Of a DNA stretch of 64,000 nucleotides, positions 18,444 through 27,089 are shown piece after piece. Position numbers and translations under genes: made by a program. The notes under the pieces were generated by a model. The model was not told where the DNA came from and did not search any database. It saw only the letters and a program-made list of their open reading frames with translations. Positions within the stretch are counted from its first letter, which is position 1, and every line of letters begins with the position of its first letter. Source of the stretch: Providencia rustigianii DSM 4541 (GTDB lineage Bacteria > Pseudomonadota > Gammaproteobacteria > Enterobacterales > Enterobacteriaceae); NCBI RefSeq assembly GCF_000156395.1, contig NZ_GG703819.1, forward strand, positions 177,194 through 241,193, read 5' to 3'.

Positions 18444-19007
18444 TTAATCTGTTAGAAGATTGCAGCAGTGGTGCCTTAACCACAGTGCGGTGCTGGCCAC
18501 TTCTTTGCGAAAGTTTGCCGCAATTAATATGATGCGCTGGCTATTTCTTCGGTTGAGTTTTAACTTATCCAGGTCAGGCGCATCCAAAAACTCACATATT
18601 CTCGCCGAAGCACTTGCAGGGGCATTTAACAGGTCAACCTCTCCTGTTACAGGCTCATAGCGGTCTAAATACTGCTGGTAAATGTCAACTATTTGCGCTT
18701 TAGTTAAACTGGCGCAGTAGGAGGCATATTTAAGCGCTTGCCACACCACATCTCGGCCACTGTCGTCCAGCTTGTTTTCAATAATGACCAAGTTGCCATC
18801 TTTATCCAGTGCCAGTAAATCTAAACGTTCACGGGTGTCATCAAAGCCATCGAACTCCTTTTGAATAATCAGTAGCTCTTCACCCAGTGCGGAAGGCTCG
18901 TGTGCCAACCATTCCTGAAGATTTTTGCGCTCAGTAAAGCCCAACTCACTGAATCTCTTCGTCTTAACCGGACTAATCCTGTTGGTCTGATGATTTACCG
19001 TGAACAT
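18444..19007 (-). CDS. PD-(D/E)XK nuclease-like protein, probably C-terminally shortened
   Basis: A 187-residue protein with the segment RERLDLLALDKDGNLVIIEN followed by KLD, a clear D...E-x-K nuclease-fold core, then QALKYASYCA. This resembles the N-terminal part of the DUF4268/NucS-like endonuclease-domain proteins often found beside type I systems. Relatives are, from memory, roughly twice as long; here the frame runs through TALWLRH into HCCNLLTD and stops 17 bases before the DUF262 gene. It may be a natural short form or a decayed 3' end. It begins 9 bases after hsdS. Confidence 0.6.
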   Translation of the reverse strand: MFTVNHQTNRISPVKTKRFSELGFTERKNLQEWLAHEPSALGEELLIIQKEFDGFDDTRERLDLLALDKDGNLVIIENKLDDSGRDVVWQALKYASYCASLTKAQIVDIYQQYLDRYEPVTGEVDLLNAPASASARICEFLDAPDLDKLKLNRRNSQRIILIAANFRKEVASTALWLRHHCCNLLTD

Positions 19008-19016
19008 ATTCGCTTC

Positions 19017-20324
19017 CTATTGCTCAACCATTTCTGGGGTGATTTTTATTTTTCCTGTCACGGCGCTGTTGATCAGGGTGGTTTTGTATTCTTTGAGCTT
19101 TTCAATCTGAGAAATAAGTAGCTCAATGGCATTATCCAATTTTAGCCATTCACGTTGTACACTTTGAACAATTTCAGCTTGCTCTTCGATTGGAGGAACT
19201 GGAATAAAAAAATTATTGAAATTATCAGCAGGAAACCTCCAGCGCCCTAAAAGGGAAACACCTTGCCCATATCGATAAAAAATCTTCTGCTGGTAACCTA
19301 GTTGGAAAATCGATAATAAAAAATCATCACGCAACCCATTATAAGTATTAATGAATACCCGATAATCTGGACTAACTACACCTTCAAATTGAGAAATATC
19401 TACATATCCTGTTAGTAAATCCATATGATTCATAGCAAAGTCACCGACTCTAACAATCTGGTATTTCGAGTAGTCCATTGACAACTGTCCTTCGCCACTT
19501 TCTATGTCTTTGACTTTTATGCCCTTTTGAGTAATTGAAAGTACATCAGGACCTTCATAACCAATTATTCGCTTTAAAATTTTGGTTACATATTTAAGCC
19601 GCTTAACTTCCCAATGCGCTGGAATCTTACCAATCCAATCCACACCGGAGTCTTTCATTGGCACATTGGGATCAAGCCCTTGGGTCACCGCCTGTTGGAT
19701 GATGATCTGCTTACGCTCTTTCAGCAGGCTAATTTGCTGCTCTTTGATCGAAATCGCTTCGTCGATTAGAGCGGTTTTCTTGTCGAGAAAATTTGCAATT
19801 AGGGACTGCTCTTCTTCTGAAGGCAGGACAAAAGGAATCACCTTCATCCGTGTTTTTGAAAGGTCCCACTGACCAATCCTTACACCATCTGATGCACTAC
19901 CAAAAAACGATACGTATAACTTACTGCGTATCGCCCAATTGAAAAACTCAGGATTTATTGCCTTTGTAAAATCAAAAACAAAATACGCAGGACTTACAAT
20001 TCCAGTGAACTTTGATACACCGTAGGAACCTTGCCACGCTTTCATTTTATTCATACCAAATTGACCTTTCTCAAGCTTTTTATAGCCGCTAAGATCATCT
20101 GGTATAAAATTGTGATTTGACTCTTGATCATCCACGTCTCTCTCAATAACACCTTGTTCGCGTGTTATCGAAAGCAGTGGCAATTCAGGGCAGTTTTTGA
20201 CCGATACTGGGAATAGGCACGAGCCCAACTTACCCAAGTCCCAATGCAGTGGAATTTCGCCAATCCACTCATAACCCGAGTCAATATATTGATCATACTT
20301 CGGCGTTGAGGTAATGTTTTCCAT
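19017..20324 (-). CDS. hsdS: Type I restriction-modification specificity subunit
   Basis: HsdS chooses the DNA target for the methylase and nuclease. Two target-recognition domains are visible, each opened by the signature WIG-IP-HW (DSGYEWIGEIPLHW near residue 12 and DSGVDWIGKIPAHW near 218). Each is followed by a conserved helix (LIDEAISIKEQQISLLKERK and LDNAIELLISQIEKLKEYK) that spans HsdM. Length of 435 residues is normal. Its start overlaps the hsdM stop by one base (TAATG), giving translational coupling. The bipartite target cannot be predicted from sequence alone. Confidence 0.93.
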   Translation of the reverse strand: MENITSTPKYDQYIDSGYEWIGEIPLHWDLGKLGSCLFPVSVKNCPELPLLSITREQGVIERDVDDQESNHNFIPDDLSGYKKLEKGQFGMNKMKAWQGSYGVSKFTGIVSPAYFVFDFTKAINPEFFNWAIRSKLYVSFFGSASDGVRIGQWDLSKTRMKVIPFVLPSEEEQSLIANFLDKKTALIDEAISIKEQQISLLKERKQIIIQQAVTQGLDPNVPMKDSGVDWIGKIPAHWEVKRLKYVTKILKRIIGYEGPDVLSITQKGIKVKDIESGEGQLSMDYSKYQIVRVGDFAMNHMDLLTGYVDISQFEGVVSPDYRVFINTYNGLRDDFLLSIFQLGYQQKIFYRYGQGVSLLGRWRFPADNFNNFFIPVPPIEEQAEIVQSVQREWLKLDNAIELLISQIEKLKEYKTTLINSAVTGKIKITPEMVEQ

Positions 20325-22753
20325 TAGGCTTCTCCCTGAACTTCCGCCACTTTCACGCCTAATATTTGTGCGATCAAACCCTCAGACTTCTGCTCTAGAT
20401 TAATAATATCAGTTGCTACTTCTTCAAGACTACGTAATGGCTTATGCATATAGAAATACTTATTGAAGCTGATTTCATAGCCAATTTTTACCGTATCTAG
20501 GTTTATCCATGCTTCATCGACATGAGGCTTCACTTCGCCCTTGAAGTACTGGTAAATGCTTTGCTTTAATGGAACAGATTCTGTGTCACGAAGGTCTGAG
20601 TTGGTCTCGTAAGTGATGTACTCGCCTTTTTTACCGCCTTCTGTTGCAGGAAGGGGGTAATAACCAAAATCGGGCAGGTCAGCGACTTCACACTCATAGC
20701 GCTCCAGCAGGTCGTTTAATTTATCACCCGTTAATTTAACTACCTTTTTAACCACTTTCTTGGCGGTTTCGTCATACCAGCTCACCGCGTTCAGGATGGC
20801 ATTTTTCTCAGGTGCTGAAAGCTTAATGGCATGGTTTTTTAGTGATTTATCAACTTGGGTTTTAAAGCTATTGAAGTCATCAAATTCAATGCTACCAATG
20901 TCAGCCATCAGCGTTTGTGCAGTTTCAAGCAATGCTTTTAGCGCCAGCCAGTGTTTCACATCAAGCAGTTTGGCCTTAGCCTTAGCATTGAGACTGATAT
21001 CGTTCTCTTCACACCAAGAAAGAATGTCTTTCTCAATGGATTTCAGGAAGCTCTTTTTCTGATCTGAACCATAGCCAGTTTTTTCATATACACGTTCGCC
21101 ATGCTCTGCGTAAACGTACTCCATCACTTCACTAAGCTGCCTATCAAAACGCAGTGGGGCTATGGCATCTTGAGTAAACTTGGCTTTGCGGCGATCAGGA
21201 CGCTCGATAGTGACTTTGTAGTAGCCAAAATCGTCATTGCTGAATACCTTACTGGCGATGCCAACAGGATCATTGTTTGCATCCAGTGCTCTTTCAACAT
21301 CCTTACACGCGAGGTAAGTATCGGTAATTTCCGTGATGTGCTCAGGCGCAAATTCGCAGTTTTTGTTACCTAAGTTCTTGCGCAACTTACGGTAGAGCAA
21401 GCTGGCATCAATTAATTGCACCTTACCTTTACGTACCTCAGGTTTATTGTTGTTCAACACCCAAATGTAAGTGGTAATGCCAGTGTTATAGAACAGGTTA
21501 TTAGGTAACTGAACGATGGCATCTAGCATGTCGTTTTCAATGATGAAGCGACGAATATTACTTTCGCCGCCGCCCGCATCACCGGTAAAGAGCGATGAGC
21601 CGTTATGAACAGAGGCAATCCGGCTGCCTAATGGACTTACGCTCGGATCTTTCATCTTGTTGACCATCTCCATTAAGAAGAGCAGCTGGCCATCACTCGA
21701 ACGTGGCGTGGCATCCACCACTTCGAAATTTCCCCAATAGTCTTTCAGGCTAACCTTAAAACGCGGGTCAATCACATCACTGCCGTCTTTAATGTACTTC
21801 TGTTCAGACGCCCAACTCTTACCGTATGGCGGGTTAGACAACATAAAGTCAAAGCGTGAAGCCGCAAACTCGTCGGTAGACAAGGTTGAGCCTACTTTGA
21901 TGTTCTCAGGGTTGTTGCCTTTGATCATCATGTCCGATTTACAAATCGCGTAGGTCTCGTCATTGATCTCTTTGCCGTAAAGGTAAACATCTCGGCTGTC
22001 GTTCGGGTATTTCTCTTCAATGAAGTTTTGAGATTCAGTGAGCATACCACCGCTACCACACGCAGGGTCGTACACTGTCATGGTCAGCGGCAACTGGTCT
22101 TTCACTGGGTCAAACACCAGGTGCGTCATCAGCTCAATCACTTCACGTGGCGTGAAGTGTTCGCCTGCTTCTTCGTTATTTTCTTCGTTGAACTTGCGGA
22201 TCAACTCTTCGAACACGTACCCCATACCCAGGTTAGTAAGGGCTGGCATCTTGTTGCCATCTGGGTCTTCGGCCGTTTCATGAGTTAAGTTGATGTAAGG
22301 GGAAACAAACTTTTCGACGACATCAAGCAGGACTTGCTTTGAGGCCATGTGACGAATTTGCGACTTGAGGTTAAAGCATTCAATGATTTCTTTAACATTA
22401 TCGCTAAAGCCAAGCAGGTACTCTTCAAAGTTGGCGAGTAATATCTGTTGGTTATTCGTTGCGGTGTTGAACAGGGATTTCAGGGTCCATTTAGATGTAT
22501 TGTAAAAAACATAACCACTAGCCGCCTTCAGTGGTTCATCATCAAGCTCCGTGGCTTGCATCTCTTCTTTTTGGAACTTGACCTCTTCAAGCACGGCTTC
22601 TTTGGTGGGTTCAAGTAACGTATCTAAACGTCGTAATACCACCATAGGTAAAATCACATCGCGGTACTTACCGCGAACGTACACATCACGTAAACAGTCG
22701 TCGGCAATGTTCCAAATAAATGAGATGAGCTTGTTATGTACACTATGATCCAT
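20324..22753 (-). CDS. hsdM: Type I restriction-modification N6-adenine methyltransferase
   Basis: HsdM methylates adenine in the HsdS-chosen site. With the chosen start, the SAM-binding DPACGSGG lies at about 229-236 and the catalytic NPPYG at about 307-311. HFTPREVIELM just before motif I is a family hallmark. At 809 residues it belongs to the long HsdM class with a C-terminal extension. ATG 22753 is preferred over 22789 because AGGAAAAGAAA precedes it and the protein then begins MDHSVHNKLISFIWNIADD, a typical start. It follows the WYL regulator gene by 113 bases on the same strand. Confidence 0.94.
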   Translation of the reverse strand: MDHSVHNKLISFIWNIADDCLRDVYVRGKYRDVILPMVVLRRLDTLLEPTKEAVLEEVKFQKEEMQATELDDEPLKAASGYVFYNTSKWTLKSLFNTATNNQQILLANFEEYLLGFSDNVKEIIECFNLKSQIRHMASKQVLLDVVEKFVSPYINLTHETAEDPDGNKMPALTNLGMGYVFEELIRKFNEENNEEAGEHFTPREVIELMTHLVFDPVKDQLPLTMTVYDPACGSGGMLTESQNFIEEKYPNDSRDVYLYGKEINDETYAICKSDMMIKGNNPENIKVGSTLSTDEFAASRFDFMLSNPPYGKSWASEQKYIKDGSDVIDPRFKVSLKDYWGNFEVVDATPRSSDGQLLFLMEMVNKMKDPSVSPLGSRIASVHNGSSLFTGDAGGGESNIRRFIIENDMLDAIVQLPNNLFYNTGITTYIWVLNNNKPEVRKGKVQLIDASLLYRKLRKNLGNKNCEFAPEHITEITDTYLACKDVERALDANNDPVGIASKVFSNDDFGYYKVTIERPDRRKAKFTQDAIAPLRFDRQLSEVMEYVYAEHGERVYEKTGYGSDQKKSFLKSIEKDILSWCEENDISLNAKAKAKLLDVKHWLALKALLETAQTLMADIGSIEFDDFNSFKTQVDKSLKNHAIKLSAPEKNAILNAVSWYDETAKKVVKKVVKLTGDKLNDLLERYECEVADLPDFGYYPLPATEGGKKGEYITYETNSDLRDTESVPLKQSIYQYFKGEVKPHVDEAWINLDTVKIGYEISFNKYFYMHKPLRSLEEVATDIINLEQKSEGLIAQILGVKVAEVQGEA

Positions 22754-22866
22754 TTTCTTTTCCTGTTTAGTGTTGGTTGCACCCCACAAAGTTGCTGCAA
22801 CGGCTTCACTATAAATTTAAAATTCTGTTCTTTCTGTAACGCCTAAATGGCCGCTACATCGTTCGA

Positions 22867-23790
22867 TTAACTTGTTCTACCCGGCGCTAGATTTAAGTTT
22901 ATGACACCATAAAGTGCCTGGCTGTTACGCAACCAAAGCTGATACTCAAAGCCCATTAATGAGTGTTCCGTAGAACAATCCACATGCCATTGGCGAAGCA
23001 AATAGCCAGCAGTAGCCGCTCTAATCTCAACTTTCATCACGCCACCCGTCATGCCATAGTCTAGCTCAATCGCTTCGCTGTGCTCAATACGAGGATGCGG
23101 CACTAACTCTAGCTCTACAAATCGGTTCCATTGCCGGTCTTGGGGTTCGAGCTCCATTTCAGACAGCGTGGAATCGTCAAGCACAATAGCTGCTTTAATT
23201 CGAGTCAGTACAAAGTCTCTGAACTCACTATGCTCGCGGTCAAAACCACGAACATGCCAACGCAGGCCATTGTCCACCAGCGTATGCGGCACAATTTCAC
23301 GTATTGTTTCACCGCTCGATAACGACACATAGGTGATACGCAAGGCTTTGCCTTTATGGATGGCCTCGGTAACTTTCGCCACTATCGATAAACTCGGCTT
23401 GTTAAGGTGATAAGGCGCTTCACACGCAAAAGGCGGTTTTATCTTGCCAGTAAAGCCATCTCCGAATCCTTGGCTAATCGTCGCCAATGTTCGAACGACG
23501 TCGTAGTCGAACAAGGGCTCAAATGCTTCACCTCGCTTATGCACCTTGAGCTTTTGGTCATACTCAATGTTACCTGGTGCAAGCACTCTGTATAGCGTGA
23601 AGTCTTTCGTTGCTTGTGTAGCAGCTATGCTGAAGCGGTCGACTAAATCTGCCCGTACCGCTTCACCCTTAAACAATAAGGTGAAATCGATGTGAGCAAT
23701 GCGATCTCGGATTGCTTGTGGCAACTGCGCTATCTTCGAAACCCTATATGACTTCGCCCCTAACGTTTGTTTCAGATTATCATTTGTCAT
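22867..23790 (-). CDS. WYL-domain transcriptional regulator of the restriction locus
   Basis: A 307-residue regulator of the BrxR/CapW type: an N-terminal winged helix (QLPQAIRDRIAHIDFTLLFKGEAVRADLVDRF), then a WYL-like ligand domain (LRITYVSLSSGE, IVPHTLVDNGLRWHVRGFD, FRDFVLTRI) and a C-terminal extension. Such proteins repress neighbouring defence operons and are found upstream of BREX, CBASS and type I loci. It is the first gene of the minus-strand cluster. The 113-base gap before hsdM is the likely operator region. Family assignment is firm; ligand and binding site are unknown. Confidence 0.85.
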   Translation of the reverse strand: MTNDNLKQTLGAKSYRVSKIAQLPQAIRDRIAHIDFTLLFKGEAVRADLVDRFSIAATQATKDFTLYRVLAPGNIEYDQKLKVHKRGEAFEPLFDYDVVRTLATISQGFGDGFTGKIKPPFACEAPYHLNKPSLSIVAKVTEAIHKGKALRITYVSLSSGETIREIVPHTLVDNGLRWHVRGFDREHSEFRDFVLTRIKAAIVLDDSTLSEMELEPQDRQWNRFVELELVPHPRIEHSEAIELDYGMTGGVMKVEIRAATAGYLLRQWHVDCSTEHSLMGFEYQLWLRNSQALYGVINLNLAPGRTS

Positions 23791-24018
23791 ACGTCTTGTT
23801 TATCCCATTCAACCAATGTCTTAATACTCTGCTTATTTGCATTGTGGTATTGCCAACCAGTGACGAGCCTCCAATTTCAGAGCCTCATGACTCCTTAATC
23901 TCAATGAGTCCTATTTAACCGCCTTAAGTACCCTTGATTCCAAGGCAACCTATAGCCTGTATACCGTCGCACTTTTTCTTGCATCGCTTAATATTTGACC
24001 ATTGCGATTATCTTCGCA

Positions 24019-24207
24019 TCACCGTTTTGGTGCTGGCTTAGTCCACTGGTAGGTTGGTGCTGTCATTCTCCGTCTGTGGCGTTCTTTAGCCTGTATTGTC
24101 TGCGCTACACCTGTTCTGATGGCTAACCTATCGCGTCCATTGAGTGATTGACCTTGCTGGTGGGCTAACTCCATCATGACGGCTTCTATTGTTTCACGCT
24201 GTAACAT
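24019..24207 (-). CDS. Small basic protein of unknown function
   Basis: A 62-residue frame with GAGG eight bases before ATG 24207. The N-terminal half is helical (ETIEAVMMELAHQQGQSLNG), the C-terminal half is basic (AKERHRRRM) and ends in KPAPKR. No family recognised. It sits alone between the WYL regulator and a divergent ribbon-helix-helix gene, so it may be a real small island gene or a chance frame. Confidence 0.35.
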   Translation of the reverse strand: MLQRETIEAVMMELAHQQGQSLNGRDRLAIRTGVAQTIQAKERHRRRMTAPTYQWTKPAPKR

Positions 24208-24697
24208 GGCTATACCTCAAAGGTGTTGTGATTATCGCTATACCTTGATTGTGCTGAATTGGAACAATCAAAGGTTATCAATCCACTAGCGTAAAATATA
24301 CCGTTTTGCTGGCAACCAAAGTGGCAACCTTGCAATCATTACAGCAACGCCGCGTTTTTTGAGTGGTTAGCTGTACTGGCTAATATTTAGCTGCTTTAGC
24401 TAAAATCACTAATTTGTGGTTTTGATTCCAAGGGTAGCATTTCAACTGTCACCCTTTCCGACTATGGCGATAATCACCATAGTTCAGCACTCAAATTTGA
24501 GCTTTGCTATGTATTCAGCTAGTTACAAGGCGCAATAATACGCTTTGCTTGTTTTACAGTAAGTTACCCTGGCTTTGTTATATTAAGTTATACAATTACT
24601 CGTTAAATCCACCAGCAATTTTATATTTTCTAATCTGTATAACATCGTTATACACTGATATAATAAGCATTCATTGAGTTAATAACGGACTATTATC
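24208..24697. other. Intergenic region with short repeats before the RHH-like gene
   Basis: About 490 bases without a gene. It holds several TTAGCT/AGCTAA copies around 24369-24412 forming imperfect inverted repeats, and GTTATA-type sites nearer the downstream gene (listed separately). Probably regulatory. Confidence 0.4.
24577..24653. promoter_or_regulatory. Candidate operator for the downstream ribbon-helix-helix protein
   Basis: GTATAAC-ATC-GTTATAC at 24637-24653 is a perfect 7-bp inverted repeat, and two GTTATA direct repeats lie at 24577 and 24587. The palindrome ends about 45 bases before the start codon at 24698, where an autoregulatory operator would sit. The repeat is seen; its use is inferred. 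Confidence 0.45.
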
Positions 24698-25117
24698 ATG
24701 AATAAATCTAATCTTATTGCCTTTCGCCTACCTGCTGAACTGCAAGCCTTGTTTAATGATGCTGTAGCGAACTCTGGTACTGATAAAACAGCGTGGATAG
24801 TCTCGGCTATCAAAAAGAAGTTAAACCGCCCAGACAGTAATCCAGACGCTCGTATGCTGTCGCTGGTGGAACACCTAGAATCGTCTGTAGCGTCTTTAAT
24901 TGCTGGAAAGGCAGATATCCCACCGTATACCTATAATGAGCCTGCTGTCGTTTCTGTGGTTAATTTGGTACTATCAGAGGGCATAGATAACGGGCGCATT
25001 ATTGCTGAACGAATTAACGAGGCTGGCTATCAAACGAAAGGCGGCAAAGCGTGGGATAAGGATATTTATTCAGCGTGGAAGCGGCACAAAGATATCCTAG
25101 CTAAATTACGAGCATAA
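24698..25117 (+). CDS. Small DNA-binding-like protein, RHH-type N-terminus
   Basis: A 139-residue protein. The start NLIAFRLPAELQALFNDAVANSGTDKTAWIVSAIKKKL has a beta strand followed by two helices, as in ribbon-helix-helix repressors. The C-terminal part (IAERINEAGYQTKGGKAWDKDIYSAWKRH) resembles the recombinase or helix-turn-helix segment that reads 'minor repeat of resolvases'. A palindromic site lies just upstream, suggesting autoregulation. I cannot name it. Its context is isolated island DNA between the restriction locus and a Sel1 gene. Confidence 0.55.
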   Translation: MNKSNLIAFRLPAELQALFNDAVANSGTDKTAWIVSAIKKKLNRPDSNPDARMLSLVEHLESSVASLIAGKADIPPYTYNEPAVVSVVNLVLSEGIDNGRIIAERINEAGYQTKGGKAWDKDIYSAWKRHKDILAKLRA

Positions 25118-25191
25118 GATCTAGTATATTGTGTTGAATAATTATTTCATTACACATAAACGGGATGGTAAAACTCCTAAATGAGGGTCAC

Positions 25192-25884
25192 GTGAAAAAA
25201 ATAGCACTTTGTATATCTCTATTACTTCCGCTTATTGCTTGGTCTAATACTTGTGAGATTCAAGAAGTTGCGTTGTGCAAGGCTGCCGAACAGGGGAATG
25301 AGGATGCTCTGATAATGTTAGGAACATTATATTATGAGGGGAAAGGAGTAAAGCAAGACTTTAAAAAAACTGCTCAATTAATCTCCCAAGCAGCTTTAAA
25401 AGGCAACGCAAGAGCACAGACTATATTAGGCGCAATGTATTATGAAGGTAAAGGCGTAGGACAGGATTACTCGGAAGCAGCTAAGTGGTATAAATTAGCG
25501 GCAGAACAAGGTTACTCTATGGCTCAAGGGCAATTAGCCACCCTGTACTATATGGGTAAAGGGGTTCCTCTTGATTACCAAATAGCATCAAAATGGTTTA
25601 TGGAGGCCGCGGAGCAAGGAGATTCATATAGCCAAGCCTTACTGGGCGCCATGTACTATGAAGGTAAAGGTGTAGATAAAGACTCTAAAATCGCAGCAAA
25701 ATGGTTAAAAAAAGCATCAGAACAAAATAACCCTAAAGCGCATTTTATTTTAGGCTTCTTATTCTTAACAGGAGATGGAGTTAGAAAAAATGAAGCCTTA
25801 GCAAGTAAATATTTTAGAAAAGCTTGCGATTCAGGTCTTCAAGATGGCTGCTATGCCTATAGTAAATTATCTAAAAAAAATTAA
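25192..25884 (+). CDS. Secreted Sel1-like repeat protein
   Basis: Starting at GTG 25192 (GAGG eight bases upstream), the protein begins with a signal peptide KKIALCISLLLPLIAWS and a Cys soon after, so it is periplasmic. About five Sel1 repeats follow, each with the pattern A...LG..YYEGKGV..D...A..W...AA.QG. Sel1 proteins are helical scaffolds for protein-protein contacts, often in stress or envelope processes. An in-frame ATG at 25165 is possible but would spoil the signal peptide. The length of 230 residues is ordinary. No functional partner is evident nearby. Confidence 0.8.
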   Translation: MKKIALCISLLLPLIAWSNTCEIQEVALCKAAEQGNEDALIMLGTLYYEGKGVKQDFKKTAQLISQAALKGNARAQTILGAMYYEGKGVGQDYSEAAKWYKLAAEQGYSMAQGQLATLYYMGKGVPLDYQIASKWFMEAAEQGDSYSQALLGAMYYEGKGVDKDSKIAAKWLKKASEQNNPKAHFILGFLFLTGDGVRKNEALASKYFRKACDSGLQDGCYAYSKLSKKN

Positions 25885-25920
25885 TAGAATGAGTGAGGTA
25901 GTATTATTATCTATTGATAT

Positions 25921-26313
25921 TTAATCAAAAATATCCTTGATTGAGCGTGTCTCTACTTTCACATTGGCACTTAAATCAACCAGAACCTTATCCAGCCCTG
26001 TCAATCTGGCTTTCCCCATCGTTGCCGCTACTGCTGCCGATGCTTGAGGTGTGTCAGCATTCAGGGCTTTCAATCTGGCAGCCTCCAATTCTTCCAATAG
26101 CTTCATAACGGTAATATCGTGCCTCGCTCTAATATCCTGCCGTAGCACGTCCAACCTTGCCGTAATCTTGCAGTTGTCCAATAGCTCTTTGGCTTTCCTG
26201 TTGATTGATTCAGGTTTCATTTTTGCCGTGTCGTATGCCGTTCTATAGGCTTCGCTTGCGTTGCCCGTTTCAATATAGGCAAGGCAGAAATTTTCTTGTT
26301 TAGTTGTTAGCAT
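25921..26313 (-). CDS. Phage terminase small subunit
   Basis: A 130-residue TerS of the terminase_2 type: LTTKQENFCLAYIETGNASEAYRTAY is the family's N-terminal DNA-binding motif, followed by a helical oligomerisation region and a short tail. TerS recognises the phage packaging site. No large terminase, portal or capsid gene is nearby, so it is an orphan left by a prophage, or could act as a satellite-type packaging redirector. It converges with the Sel1 gene. Confidence 0.8.
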   Translation of the reverse strand: MLTTKQENFCLAYIETGNASEAYRTAYDTAKMKPESINRKAKELLDNCKITARLDVLRQDIRARHDITVMKLLEELEAARLKALNADTPQASAAVAATMGKARLTGLDKVLVDLSANVKVETRSIKDIFD

Positions 26314-26334
26314 CTATCCCCCTCATTTAGAACC

Positions 26335-26690
26335 TATCCCAAAAGGAATTGTCAGATAATACATAATGATAATTTATGAGGGCAAAGCATGGTGGGCAAC
26401 AAGTGGCAAATCAGTGATGAACTCTGGGAGAAAATGGCTCCTCTCATCCCGGAGCATAGAACTCAACACCCGCTGGGTACGCACCGCAAGCGGGTTGATA
26501 ATCGCGCTGCAATGAACGCCATATTCTTTCTGCTCAGGACTGGCGGTTAGTGGAACGCCCTGAATGCCACGGGATATGTTCTTCGAGTTCTACACATCGG
26601 CGCTTCCAGGAATGGCGTGATACCGGTGTCTTTGAGCGCTTTTGGCAGAACGGTTTGCTTGCATGTAAACAGCTGGACGGTAGGCTCTAA
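26335..26690 (+). pseudogene. IS5-family transposase 5' remnant
   Basis: After a terminal-repeat-like start (CCTATCCCAAAAGG), an ATG near 26390 opens VGNKWQISDELWEKMAPLIP and AAMNAIFFLLRTG, the N-terminus of IS5-family (IS1031/IS903-type) transposases. A TAG follows at the position of a conserved Cys-Gln, then the frame shifts and continues as THRRFQEWRDTGVFERFWQ. The catalytic part is missing. The remnant ends right at the 26692 palindrome. Confidence 0.75.
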
Positions 26691-26691
26691 G

Positions 26692-26731
26692 TATATGCTA
26701 CAGCTGCTACATGTAGCAGCTGTAGCATATA
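26692..26731. repeat. 40-bp perfect palindrome
   Basis: A perfect 40-bp palindrome centred on ACATGT, sharing the core CAGCTGCTACATGT with the 38-bp palindrome at 11283-11320. It truncates the IS5 remnant. There is no T-run immediately after it, so a simple terminator is less likely here. The two copies flank the phage-debris and restriction region. Confidence 0.8.
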
Positions 26732-27089
26732 GCCTGTTATCAATTTTTATTTCACAAGCATCAATGAAAAAATTTATTCATCATCAATCTTATTTACTAT
26801 ATTCAAATCCCCCCCACAATTTGGTGATATATTCAATCTGTTGAGTAACCTTAGTTAAGCGTACCCCCCCCCATCGCTGACTATCTTCATTGAGCAAGCA
26901 GGAGTATTGATTATTCCATTTGATAAAGAATTAGGTAGCTAAAGAGATCCCTGATAGAAAGAACATGTAGATAATCTAGTGTAAGCGACTCATGATATAT
27001 TTAATAAGGGCAACTCAGTATTACAAAAAATCTCAGATATATATTATCTCCTTGAATAACTATAATTTTCTTTTATTTCAAGGAGTAAT
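26732..27089. other. AT-rich leader before the GTPase gene
   Basis: About 360 AT-rich bases with runs of C near 26811 and 26866. No gene is apparent. The GTPase start has AAGGAG six bases upstream (27080s). The promoter probably lies within the last 100 bases. Confidence 0.35.
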
